DNA from: Bacteroidota bacterium
Lineage (GTDB): Bacteria > Bacteroidota > Ignavibacteria > SZUA-365
Assembly: GCA_018224415.1 (NCBI GenBank)
Contig: JAGTUZ010000178.1
Coordinates: 1-17,036 of the forward strand
Direction: 5' to 3'
DNA length: 17,036 nucleotides
Part shown: positions 1 through 6,148 of the stretch, piece by piece
Layout: each line of letters opens with the position of its first letter
How positions within the stretch are numbered: position 1 is the stretch's first letter
Made by a program: the position numbers and the translations under genes
Notes under the pieces: model-generated
What the model saw: only the letters and a program-made list of their open reading frames with translations
What the model was told of the DNA's origin: nothing
The model's database searches: none

Positions 1-1
1 C

Positions 2-256
2 GTTGACATCGGCGTCCATCAGGACGGCCTCGTGCATGTCTCCCAGCTCGCGGACCGTTTCGTGCGCGATCCGAAGGAGGTCGTGAAAGTCGGACAGATC
101 GTGCGCGTCACGGTGATCGAGGTGAACGAGAAGCTGGGGAGGATTTCACTGAGTATGAAGACGGGAGAGGGGAAAGGGGAAAGGAGAAAGGAAAAAAAAC
201 CGGAAGAGCCGAAATATTCGCTCGATGATCTGAAGAATAAATTCGGAAAAGGGTAG
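2..256 (+). CDS. tex: Tex family S1 RNA-binding protein, C-terminal fragment
   Basis: The 5' part of the gene lies outside the window; the first in-frame codon is at base 2 and the stop is TAG at 254-256. The 84 visible residues contain the second half of an S1 (OB-fold) domain: [20 protein letters not shown], then [20 protein letters not shown] and ISLSMK. This is the characteristic end of Tex/YhgF, a conserved nucleic-acid-binding factor linked to transcription and, in some species, virulence gene expression. After the S1 domain comes a lysine- and glutamate-rich linker encoded by a purine-rich, low-complexity stretch (about 160-205). A short conserved-looking tail, [12 protein letters not shown], follows. 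The family is read from the S1 sequence alone, so another multi-domain S1 protein remains possible, but the [15 protein letters not shown] wording is very Tex-like. A hairpin terminator follows at 335-367. Confidence 0.88.
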   Translation, partial: VDIGVHQDGLVHVSQLADRFVRDPKEVVKVGQIVRVTVIEVNEKLGRISLSMKTGEGKGERRKEKKPEEPKYSLDDLKNKFGKG

Positions 257-290
257 GGCGTCAGGGCGTAAGGGCGCCTGCCGCGCCGAA

Positions 291-307
291 GTGCCGTGAA
301 ACGGCAC
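291..307. other. Small hairpin in tex 3' region
   Basis: GTGCCGT (291-297) and ACGGCAC (301-307) pair perfectly around a GAA loop, and weaker cgcc/ggcg pairing extends the stem outward. No T-tract follows, so it is not a good terminator by itself. It sits between the tex stop and the stronger hairpin at 335-367, where it could protect the mRNA 3' end. The 10-mer GTCAGGGCGT occurs on both sides of it (around 260 and 316), which suggests a locally duplicated non-coding stretch. Confidence 0.35.
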
Positions 308-334
308 GGAGGCGGGTCAGGGCGTGAGAAACAG

Positions 335-367
335 GAAATCCCGTCAGCCAGAAGCTGACGGGATTTC
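335..367. terminator. Shared intrinsic terminator between convergent genes
   Basis: A perfect 14-bp stem, GAAATCCCGTCAGC at 335-348 with its complement at 354-367, encloses the 5-nt loop CAGAA. It lies between the tex stop (256) and the stop of the minus-strand gene (389-391). The outer end of the stem is A/T-rich on both strands, and TTTC-containing sequence follows in both directions. It can therefore serve both convergent genes. Confidence 0.8.
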
Positions 368-388
368 TCGTTTCAGATCTTTCCTCTG

Positions 389-2983
389 TTACCGGACCAG
401 CGCGATCTTTTTCGAGACCGTTGTTCCGTTGGCGCGGAGGACGGCGAGGTAGGTGCCGGCGGGGAGATCGCCCGCGTCGAAGGTGGCGGTGTGCGATCCC
501 GCCTCGAGGCGGCCACGAGCGATCGTGGCCACGAGGCGTCCGGCGGTGTTGTAGACGGTGAGCTGCGTTTCGCCCGCGCGCGCCAGCGTGAAGCGCAGGG
601 TCGTGCGAGGTGCGATGCCGGCGCCGAAGGGATTCGGCCATGCGGCGTCCAGCGCGACGTCCGCCGGGGCGGCCAGCGTTGTTTCCGTCGCGGTGACGGC
701 ATCGACCGACCACACGCCGCGCCCGTAGGTGCCGACGACGAGGCGGTTGTCGGGAGTGAGTTTCATGTCGTAACACACCACGTTGGGCAGGCCGTTGCCG
801 AACTGTTTCCAGTTCTCGCCGCCGTTGGTAGTAAACCAGACCCCGAGGTCCGTTGCGAGGAACACCGTGTTCGAGTCCGTACGCGAGGGGATGATGGTGT
901 TAGCCGGGATGTCGGGGAGGTCGCCGCTGATGTCGACCCAATTTTTCCCGCCGTCGGTGGTTTTCCACGCGTGGCTCGTGCCGTAGCCCGAGAACGCGGC
1001 GTACACTGTGCGCAGCGTTCCCCAGCCGACATGGATGTCGCTGATCCAGCGGTTGGGCAGGCCCGCGCTTTCGTCGTACCACTCGGTGTCGAGCGCGATC
1101 AGGTTTTCGCAGACGAAGACTTTGCCGTCGCTGGAGGAGGAATACATCCACCGCGGATTGGGCTGCGGCATATCGAGATCGGTGACGATGCCCGTGCCGC
1201 GCACCAGCTTGCGCGTGCTGATGGTGAGCCAGCTTGTGGCGTCCTTCGCCGGACTGAGGCGATGCACATGATCCGAGGCCGTGTACAGGCGGTCGCCGTT
1301 CGGATCGAGCATGATCGGCCGGATCCAGTTGCCGCGGTACCCGTTCAGGCCGCTTACCAGCGGCTGGAAGTTGACACCATCGAAGGTGCGGTACGGGGTA
1401 CTGTTGATCGTCAGGTACAGCAGCTGGCTGTCGTTCGGATCGATGGCCATGCGTCCGCCGTCACCACCGCCGACGTACAGCCAATCGCTGTGGCCGGGTG
1501 CGAGCTGCCGCATGTTACTATTGTCCTGCGTTCCGCCGTACAGCAGGGCCGGATTCGACGGCGCATAATTGATGGCGTAGAACTGCGTCGTCGCCAGTCC
1601 GTTGCTGCGCTCGCTCCAGTTCGTGCCCCCGTCGCTGCTCACGAAAATGCCACCGTCGCCGGCCACGACCACCGTGTTCGGATCGTCGGGTTTGAAGGCC
1701 AGGTGATGCTGGTCGGCATGCACATAGGCGGGATTTTTCGGATCGATGACACGCAGTTCCCAGCGCGATATCTTCGCGAAGCCGCTGGCGGTGGTGAGAC
1801 TGCGGTGCAGGTCGATGCCGCCGAGGAAAACGACGTCGGGATTATCGGGACGCGCCATGATGGTCAGATCGTAGAAAGCCTGTCCGCGGGTGAAGTTGTT
1901 GGCGATGGCATTCTGCTCCCTCCGCCAGGTAGCGCCCGCGTCGTCGGAAACGAACACACCCTTGAAGTCCACGTCGCCGTCGGTCATCTTGCGGCGGTTG
2001 AGTCCCATGGCCGCGTAGATGCGTTCGGGTCGGGAGGCGGGGATGCTCATCACCACGCGCGCGGTGGAATCGCCCGGCGGGAGGTTCACGTCGAGACGGG
2101 TCCAGGAAAATTTGTCGCCGCCTGCATGCGACACGTAGATGCCGTTGTTGCTGCCGCCGTATTCGGCGCCAATGGCCGTATAGACAGTGGAAGGATCGTC
2201 GGGCTTGTAGAGCACTTCGGTGATGTTGCCATCGAGTGTACTGTTCCACGACTGTCCGGCATCAGTGCTTTTGTACAGCTTGTCCACCGTCGCCACGAGC
2301 AGCGTGTCCGACGAGACCGGATGCAGGGCGACGCGGTGCACTGCGCTGTTGGTTTTTGGCCAGGGCAGGAAGGTCCAGTTCTCCCCGCCATCGGACGTGC
2401 GCATCACGCCGAGTCCGTCATAGTAGGGCGAACCGCCGCTGCGACCGAAATTCGCACCGATTGGTTCGCCGGTGCCTGCATACAGGATTTCAGGATTATT
2501 CCGGTCGATGGCCAGCGCGCCGACGGGCAGACGCGGCATGTCGTCGGTCAGAGGACGCCAGTTCAATCCGAGATCCGTGCTTTTCCACACGCCGCCCGAG
2601 GCCGCGCCGGCGTAGAGCGTATTCGTTTCCGTGGGATGGAAGAGCACCGCGCGCATGCGTCCACCGATATTCGTCGGTCCTTCCAACCGCCAGGTGACCG
2701 CCGCGGAGAAGGGCTTCAGCAGGGCGCTCTGTGGGGACAGGGCGATGCGTTCCCACTCCTCGACCAGCCGTTCGCCGATATTGATGCCGGGATTGCCGTA
2801 GGCGCGCTGTTCGTAGAAATGCGCGATCGCCTCCATCGACTCGCGCCATTGCTTTTTTTCTTCCACCGGAAACACGGGAGGATCGAGAAACGCCGGACGT
2901 CCGTTGAAGAGCAACAAAAATACCAGGGCGCTCGTATACAGCCCCGCCAGCAGCAGCGCGGGCGAACGGTAAACACAGGACAT
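389..2983 (-). CDS. Secreted Asp-box (BNR/sortilin-like) beta-propeller protein with T9SS sorting domain
   Basis: 864 residues. The ATG at 2983 is chosen because GGAG lies 5 nt upstream and a hydrophobic signal segment follows at once (residues 8-26, LLLAGLYTSALVFLLL). The open frame continues upstream to about 3679, but that would overlap the divergent gene at 3146. The body holds seven Asp-box motifs of the S/T-x-D-x-G-x-x-W type: residues 135-142, 196-203, 239-246, 346-353, 449-456, 675-682 and 718-725. These lie on beta-propeller blades, as in sialidases, sortilin/VPS10 and photosystem assembly factors, and do not by themselves indicate enzyme activity. A GGTQDNSN stretch (483-490) recurs in large exported propellers of this kind. 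Residues about 770-864 form a T9SS type A sorting domain with AWPNPF, VYNTAGRLV, LPAGTYLAVL and the ending KKIALVR. It is probably released or anchored at the cell surface; ligand or substrate is unknown. Confidence 0.9.
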   Translation of the reverse strand: MSCVYRSPALLLAGLYTSALVFLLLFNGRPAFLDPPVFPVEEKKQWRESMEAIAHFYEQRAYGNPGINIGERLVEEWERIALSPQSALLKPFSAAVTWRLEGPTNIGGRMRAVLFHPTETNTLYAGAASGGVWKSTDLGLNWRPLTDDMPRLPVGALAIDRNNPEILYAGTGEPIGANFGRSGGSPYYDGLGVMRTSDGGENWTFLPWPKTNSAVHRVALHPVSSDTLLVATVDKLYKSTDAGQSWNSTLDGNITEVLYKPDDPSTVYTAIGAEYGGSNNGIYVSHAGGDKFSWTRLDVNLPPGDSTARVVMSIPASRPERIYAAMGLNRRKMTDGDVDFKGVFVSDDAGATWRREQNAIANNFTRGQAFYDLTIMARPDNPDVVFLGGIDLHRSLTTASGFAKISRWELRVIDPKNPAYVHADQHHLAFKPDDPNTVVVAGDGGIFVSSDGGTNWSERSNGLATTQFYAINYAPSNPALLYGGTQDNSNMRQLAPGHSDWLYVGGGDGGRMAIDPNDSQLLYLTINSTPYRTFDGVNFQPLVSGLNGYRGNWIRPIMLDPNGDRLYTASDHVHRLSPAKDATSWLTISTRKLVRGTGIVTDLDMPQPNPRWMYSSSSDGKVFVCENLIALDTEWYDESAGLPNRWISDIHVGWGTLRTVYAAFSGYGTSHAWKTTDGGKNWVDISGDLPDIPANTIIPSRTDSNTVFLATDLGVWFTTNGGENWKQFGNGLPNVVCYDMKLTPDNRLVVGTYGRGVWSVDAVTATETTLAAPADVALDAAWPNPFGAGIAPRTTLRFTLARAGETQLTVYNTAGRLVATIARGRLEAGSHTATFDAGDLPAGTYLAVLRANGTTVSKKIALVR

Positions 2984-3087
2984 AACAACTCCAAAAACTG
3001 AATCCAGAGATCCGCGAATCGGACTATCTATAAAAATCCGGGGTTTCCCGACAGAAAACAATGAAATTCGAAGGACCCCCTCCGCCA

Positions 3088-3119
3088 TTGCGCGCAAGGA
3101 CAGTAAATACCTACTTTTC
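3088..3119 (+). promoter_or_regulatory. Possible Bacteroidota-type promoter of the beta-barrel gene
   Basis: TTG at 3088-3090 is followed after 21 nt by TACTTTTC (3112-3119). This resembles the Bacteroidota primary sigma pattern TTG-N19-21-TAnnTTTG, with the last base different. The implied start would leave a leader of about 20 nt before the ATG at 3146, enough to hold the AAGGA site. The spacing is right but the match is short, so this is tentative. I saw no convincing promoter for the divergent gene in the same 162-bp region. Confidence 0.3.
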
Positions 3120-3145
3120 CACATACCATTTTCAAAGGATCTTTC

Positions 3146-3886
3146 ATGAAACCGCTGCGACACACCGTTCAACTTCTTCTCCTGCTCCTGCTCCCGGCGC
3201 CCATGCTGCTGGCGCAGGAGGAGGCGTTTTCCATCGGCCAGGGACAGGGAGGACTCCACTTCCTGCTCACCTTCCCGCAGGGTGAATTCAAGGAGAATTC
3301 CGACGACATCGGCTATGGCCTCGGCTTCGATCTCGGATATGTCCTTCCGCGCATGCCGTTGTCGGTCGGACTCACCGGCGGGTTTTCCGTGTACGGTACA
3401 CGCGAATTCGACGTCCCGTTCTACGGGACGGGCAACCTGGTCACCGTGGAACTGACCACGCACAACAACATCGCCACCGGACATGCGTTCCTCCGCGTGC
3501 AGCCGCAGGACGGCCTGTTTCGTCCCTACGTCGAAGGCCTCGTCGGACTGCACGTATTCTGGACAGAATCGGAGGTGAAAGACGAGCGCTACGAAGACCG
3601 TGACATCGCGGGCAGCACCAACCTCAGCGACGCAGCGTTCAGTTACGGAGCGGGCGGGGGTGTGATGTTCCGCGTGCATCGCGGCGAGAGCGACACGCCC
3701 GGCCGCGGTGTCGAGGTGTTTATCGATCTGAAGGCCCGCTATCTCTACGGCGGCAAGGCGAAGTATTTCGACGAGAAATCCATCACTTTCGACGCCAACG
3801 GCGCGCCGTTGCTGCTCGAGGCCAACGCGCTCGAATCCACCACTGACATGCTGCAGACCATGATCGGTGTGGCGGTACGTTTCTGA
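3146..3886 (+). CDS. Outer-membrane beta-barrel protein
   Basis: 246 residues. The ATG at 3146 is preceded by AAAGGA about 7 nt upstream. Residues 1-23 are a clear Sec signal peptide: basic MKPLRH, a poly-leucine core and PMLLAQ, with cleavage likely before Gln24. The mature part alternates hydrophobic and polar residues in the manner of amphipathic beta-strands (GYGLGFDLGYVL, SVGLTGGFSVYG, HAFLRVQPQ, RPYVEGLVGLHVF, FSYGAGGGVMFRV, VEVFIDLKARYLYGG). It ends in VRF, matching the C-terminal aromatic residue that BAM-folded barrels usually carry. Length and strand count suggest a small barrel of about 8 strands, OmpA/OprF-like in shape, without an OmpA peptidoglycan-binding domain. It is divergent from the T9SS cargo gene at 389-2983. 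No specific function can be read. Confidence 0.85.
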   Translation: MKPLRHTVQLLLLLLLPAPMLLAQEEAFSIGQGQGGLHFLLTFPQGEFKENSDDIGYGLGFDLGYVLPRMPLSVGLTGGFSVYGTREFDVPFYGTGNLVTVELTTHNNIATGHAFLRVQPQDGLFRPYVEGLVGLHVFWTESEVKDERYEDRDIAGSTNLSDAAFSYGAGGGVMFRVHRGESDTPGRGVEVFIDLKARYLYGGKAKYFDEKSITFDANGAPLLLEANALESTTDMLQTMIGVAVRF

Positions 3887-3983
3887 TTTCCCACCTTCCG
3901 CAGTGCCGTCACGTCATCGCGATGGAATGATTCAGGACGCCTGTCGTTTCCCGGCACTCCCTGCGACTATTTCGTGTTGAAAG

Positions 3984-4013
3984 CAATACGGGCATCGATC
4001 GATGCCCGTATTG
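3984..4013 (+). terminator. 30-bp perfect palindrome, likely terminator of the beta-barrel gene
   Basis: CAATACGGGCATCGA and its exact complement meet at 3998/3999, giving 15 bp per arm with no interruption. As RNA it would fold into a stem topped by a small ATCGAT-derived loop, with GC-rich GGGCAT pairs in the middle and TATTGTTA on the 3' side. Its position 97 nt after the stop at 3886 fits a terminator. The strict palindromy, including its tip, also fits a protein-binding site, and either reading is open. Confidence 0.6.
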
Positions 4014-4041
4014 TTACACCGGCCGAAAGCGATGCAGATAC

Positions 4042-4938
4042 ATGAATCCCACACCCCCCATCATCCCGGACCTGTCGTCACTCCGCGCGAGCGGAGGAGT
4101 GGACGAAGGGCGGCGACGCTTCATGCGCAACAGCGCCGCGGCGCTGGCCTTTGTTTCCGTGCCCAATCCCATCGTCACGATCAACGGGGACGAGGAATAC
4201 GAAATCGTTCACAAGAACGTGAAGCTGCCCCGGCTGCCGAAGGAACTACGCGGACTTCGGGTGGTGGTGGTATCGGACATCCACTCGGGTCCGTTCATGG
4301 ACAAGGCGCAGATGGACCGCTACGTGACGCGCATCAACAAGCTCAAGCCGGACCTCGTGCTGCTGCCCGGGGATTTCGTTTCCAACCGCCGGGAGGAGAT
4401 CGAGCCGCTGTGCGACGCGTTCCAGAAGCTCGAAGCGCGGCACGGGGTGTACGGCTGTACGGGAAATCACGATTACTTCGACGACGCCGATCATGTCGTG
4501 AACGAACTCGAGCACGCCGGCGTGCGGATGTTGCGCGACGCGCACGCGCGCATCGAGATCAAGGGCAAGGAACTCGCGCTCATCGGCGTCGACGACATCG
4601 GGCAGGGTGCGGAGTTCCACGCGAGCTTCCGCCGCGCGGTGGACGGACTCGACGCGCGGCTTCCCAACATTCTGCTCTGCCACAAGCCGTATCATCTCGA
4701 GGACGCCGCCGACTACGGCGCCGGCCTCATCGTCAGCGGCCACACGCACGGCGGGCAGCTGGTGCTGGCCCGCGCCTTCGGGCTCGTGTTTTCCATCGCA
4801 TTGCTCATCTCCAAGTACGTCGAAGGACTCTACCGCGTCGACGCCACGCAGATGTATGTCACCCGCGGCATCGGGGCCAGCGCCATCAACCTGCGCGTCA
4901 ACTGTCCGCCCGAGATCACCGTCCTCACTCTTGTGTGA
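4042..4938 (+). CDS. Metallophosphoesterase, YkuE/YaeI-like, with Tat-like N-terminus
   Basis: 298 residues. The start at 4042 is the only ATG or GTG fitting this frame ahead of the signal region; its ribosome binding site is weak. The calcineurin-like dimetal motifs are complete and in order: D79-x-H81 in SDIHSG, G110-D111, GNHD at 141-144, H214 in CHKP, and GHTHGGQ at 233-239. Upstream, RRRFMRNS (24-31) followed by AAALAFVSV resembles a twin-arginine signal. The related YkuE of Bacillus subtilis is a Tat-exported cell-wall phosphoesterase, so export is plausible but not certain, since the hydrophobic stretch is short and no clear AxA cleavage site is seen. It probably hydrolyses a phosphodiester or pyrophosphate such as a lipid-linked nucleotide; the substrate is unknown. 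The TGA stop lies at the left boundary of the 33-bp repeat array. Confidence 0.9.
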   Translation: MNPTPPIIPDLSSLRASGGVDEGRRRFMRNSAAALAFVSVPNPIVTINGDEEYEIVHKNVKLPRLPKELRGLRVVVVSDIHSGPFMDKAQMDRYVTRINKLKPDLVLLPGDFVSNRREEIEPLCDAFQKLEARHGVYGCTGNHDYFDDADHVVNELEHAGVRMLRDAHARIEIKGKELALIGVDDIGQGAEFHASFRRAVDGLDARLPNILLCHKPYHLEDAADYGAGLIVSGHTHGGQLVLARAFGLVFSIALLISKYVEGLYRVDATQMYVTRGIGASAINLRVNCPPEITVLTLV

Positions 4939-4942
4939 ATTC

Positions 4943-5080
4943 AAGGGACCCCCGCGCCCCAGCGCGGGAACGGGCAAGGGACCCCCGCGCCCCAGCGCGG
5001 GAACGGGAACGGGAAAGGGACCCCCGCGCCCCAGCGCGGGAACGGGAAAGGGACCCCCGCGCCCCAGCGCGGGAACGGGA
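4943..5080. repeat. Four tandem copies of a 33-bp GC-rich hairpin repeat
   Basis: Units start at 4943, 4976, 5015 and 5048. Each is 33 bp, except the second, which has an extra 6 bp (ACGGGA duplicated) and is 39 bp. A unit reads AAGGGACC, then CCCGCGC-CCCA-GCGCGGG, then AACGGGA. The middle is a 7-bp perfect stem with a 4-nt loop, so the array can form four successive hairpins. The copies are identical apart from one C/A difference at the unit end and the 6-bp insertion, so amplification is recent or homogenised. Near-identical 11-mers flank the array: TGTGAATTCAA at 4934-4944 and TGCGAGTTCAA at 5081-5091 (9 of 11 match), like a target-site duplication. No protein is encoded in the element. 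It separates the phosphoesterase from the toxin-antitoxin pair and may also terminate transcription. Confidence 0.95.
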
Positions 5081-5091
5081 TGCGAGTTCAA

Positions 5092-5143
5092 TTGTCATAC
5101 AGCATATCATTGCGTAAATTTCATACGTAAAAAGTATACGTAT
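5092..5143 (+). promoter_or_regulatory. Toxin-antitoxin promoter with three phased TRCGTA boxes
   Basis: TTGTCA (5092-5097) and TAAATT (5115-5120) are 17 bp apart. The same region also reads as the Bacteroidota pattern TTG-N20-TAAATTTC. Three TRCGTA boxes start at 5111, 5124 and 5137, an exact 13-bp period, and the third lies in the palindrome ATACGTAT (5136-5143). Ribbon-helix-helix antitoxins typically bind short repeated boxes at their own promoter, so autoregulation here is a reasonable inference. AAGGAG follows, 6 nt before the antitoxin ATG at 5160. Confidence 0.45.
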
Positions 5144-5159
5144 CTCCAAGGAGCAGACC

Positions 5160-5411
5160 ATGCCCATCAACGAAAAACAGGCGCGGAGACTCAACATCAT
5201 GATCGGGGAGGGGCTGTTTGCCTGGGTGGCGGAAACGGCGGAAGAGCGGGGGCAGAGCGTGTCGGCGCTCATCCGCGCGGCGCTGGAGCGCGAGCGCCGG
5301 CGGGAGACGGAAGACCGTCTCCGTCGCGCCTCGGAAGAACTCGCCGGCCTGTACCGCGACGATCCGGAACTACGCGCCCTCAGTGCGTTGGATGGGGAGG
5401 ACTTCACATGA
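5160..5411 (+). CDS. Ribbon-helix-helix (CopG/MetJ-type) antitoxin
   Basis: 83 residues, with a strong AAGGAG site 6 nt before the ATG. Residues 9-15 (RRLNIMI) form the expected DNA-binding strand. They are followed by helix GLFAWVAETAEERG, the turn QSVSAL and helix IRAALERERRRE, which is the RHH order. The acidic, flexible C-terminus (about 45-83, ending ALSALDGEDFT in outline) is where such antitoxins wrap their toxin. The stop TGA overlaps the start of the next gene in ATGA (5408-5411), a coupled arrangement usual for antitoxin-toxin pairs. It should neutralise the MazF-like toxin and repress the operon through the phased boxes upstream. Confidence 0.85.
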   Translation: MPINEKQARRLNIMIGEGLFAWVAETAEERGQSVSALIRAALERERRRETEDRLRRASEELAGLYRDDPELRALSALDGEDFT

Positions 5412-5764
5412 AACGCGGGGAAGTATGGGACGTCAACCTCGATCCGACCATCGGAGCGAAGATCCGTAAGACACGGCCATGCGTCATCGTCTCCCGTGAC
5501 GGACTCGGCGCGCTGCCTCTGCGGGTGATCGTTCCCCTGACGGAATGGGATGCGCGTTTTGCGTCCGCACCCTGGCATGTGCCCGTCGCGAAATCCCGTC
5601 GCGGCGGTGTGACCAAGGCCTCTTCCGCGGACGCCGTACAGGTCCGCTCCATCGCCGTCGAACGGCTTGTCCGCCGCCGGGGCCAGCTCGATGAGGTAAC
5701 CATGCGGCGCATCACCGAGGCGCTGACTCTCGTCATCGATCCACATGGGGAGGCAAGAAAATGA
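5408..5764 (+). CDS. MazF/PemK-family endoribonuclease toxin
   Basis: 118 residues; the ATG at 5408 overlaps the antitoxin stop. The frame is open upstream to about 4607, but that part is an out-of-frame shadow of the phosphoesterase and repeat array. Family signs are MKRGEVWDVNLDPTIG at the N-terminus, KTRPCVIVS (22-30), VIVPLTEW (40-47) and DAVQVRSIAVERLVRRRGQL (75-94). By alignment with Bacillus MazF, Arg23 and Thr45 are the expected catalytic pair, and both are present. The product should cut mRNA at short single-stranded motifs; its sequence preference cannot be read here. The C-terminal helix (EVTMRRITEALTLVID) is complete, so the toxin looks intact. Its stop overlaps the ATG of a small doubtful ORF. 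Confidence 0.9.
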   Translation: MKRGEVWDVNLDPTIGAKIRKTRPCVIVSRDGLGALPLRVIVPLTEWDARFASAPWHVPVAKSRRGGVTKASSADAVQVRSIAVERLVRRRGQLDEVTMRRITEALTLVIDPHGEARK

Positions 5765-6003
5765 GCCATCGTCTGCCTCAGCGGAAAGGTGCGACGGAAT
5801 CGTCTCCGTCGTGGAAGCGGCAGATTCCCCGGCTGCGGATCGACGGGTGCAACCTTGCCGCCACCATCATCGAGGACCGCGGACACGGGATTCCATCCCT
5901 GGATGCTGCTACCGGGCGAATATCCCTTTCGGGGAATCGTGGGAACAAGTGTGAAAAGGTCAAAGGGTCAAAAGGTCAACCAGTGAAAAAGGGGAGGAAG
6001 TAA
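5761..6003 (+). CDS. Hypothetical small basic protein overlapping the toxin gene, doubtful
   Basis: 80 residues from ATG at 5761, overlapping the toxin stop in ATGA, so it could be translationally coupled. I do not recognise a family. Residues 18-50 (WKRQIPRLRIDGCNLAATII, then EDRGHGIPSL) could form a short folded piece, while the tail KVKGSKGQPVKKGRK is strongly basic. That tail is encoded by a non-coding-looking tandem 8-mer (5958-5981), which argues that at least the end is accidental. Codon use is mixed, with less G/C at third positions than the toxin. It may be a real third operon gene, a decayed gene, or a chance frame. Confidence 0.35.
   Translation: MSHRLPQRKGATESSPSWKRQIPRLRIDGCNLAATIIEDRGHGIPSLDAATGRISLSGNRGNKCEKVKGSKGQPVKKGRK
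5958..5981. repeat. Three tandem copies of an 8-bp GGTCAAAN-like unit
   Basis: GGTCAA occurs at 5958, 5966 and 5974, giving an exact 8-bp period (GGTCAAAG, GGTCAAAA, GGTCAACC). The surrounding sequence is A/G-rich. It lies inside the end of the doubtful ORF at 5761-6003 and about 50 bp before the terminator at 6035-6052. Confidence 0.7.
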
Positions 6004-6034
6004 ATGCCCGGCCCGGCGATCGACAATAACAAAA

Positions 6035-6052
6035 GCGCCCCGTAAGGGGCGC
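6035..6052 (-). terminator. Intrinsic terminator of asnS
   Basis: GCGCCCC (6035-6041) pairs perfectly with GGGGCGC (6046-6052) around the loop GTAA. Read on the minus strand the stem is followed by TTTTGTTATT, a proper T-tract. The plus strand continues with CAATAAAT, a poor one. It therefore mainly ends asnS transcription, about 100 nt past its stop, with possible weaker action on the toxin-antitoxin operon coming the other way. Confidence 0.8.
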
Positions 6053-6060
6053 CAATAAAT

Positions 6061-6148
6061 CTTCGTGTTCTTCTTCGTGTTTTTCGTGACTTCGTGGTTT
6101 CTTCCTTCGTGTTCTTCTTCGTGTCTTATGTGACTTCGTGGTTTCTTC
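6061..6148. repeat. Two tandem copies of a 44-bp CTTCGTG-rich repeat
   Basis: Unit one is 6061-6104 and unit two is 6105-6148; they differ at three bases within TTTTCGTGAC versus CTTATGTGAC. Inside each unit, smaller TTCGTG words recur. Read on the opposite strand this is the ACGAAG/CACGAA-type low-complexity sequence that yields spurious HEEHEG- or HEVTKNTKK-like peptides in many metagenome annotations. The second unit ends directly against the asnS stop codon (6149-6151), so the repeat forms the start of the asnS 3' untranslated region, ahead of the terminator. Confidence 0.9.

Noticed and set aside
491..3001. 836-codon plus-strand open frame opposite the Asp-box gene
   Set aside because: It is antisense to a protein with signal peptide, seven Asp-boxes and a sorting domain. 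Its translation is Arg/Val/Gly/His-rich with no motifs, as expected from GC-rich antisense frames.
2984..3679. Upstream extension of the Asp-box gene giving a 1096-residue protein
   Set aside because: It would overlap the divergent barrel gene and bury the signal peptide. GGAG before the ATG at 2983 supports the shorter form.
4943..5080. CRISPR array
   Set aside because: The 33-bp units are directly adjacent with no unique spacers, and no cas gene is present.
4246..5091. Minus-strand ORF with PALGRGGP repeats, which could look like a repeat protein
   Set aside because: The repeats come from the 33-bp non-coding hairpin array; the rest is antisense to the phosphoesterase.
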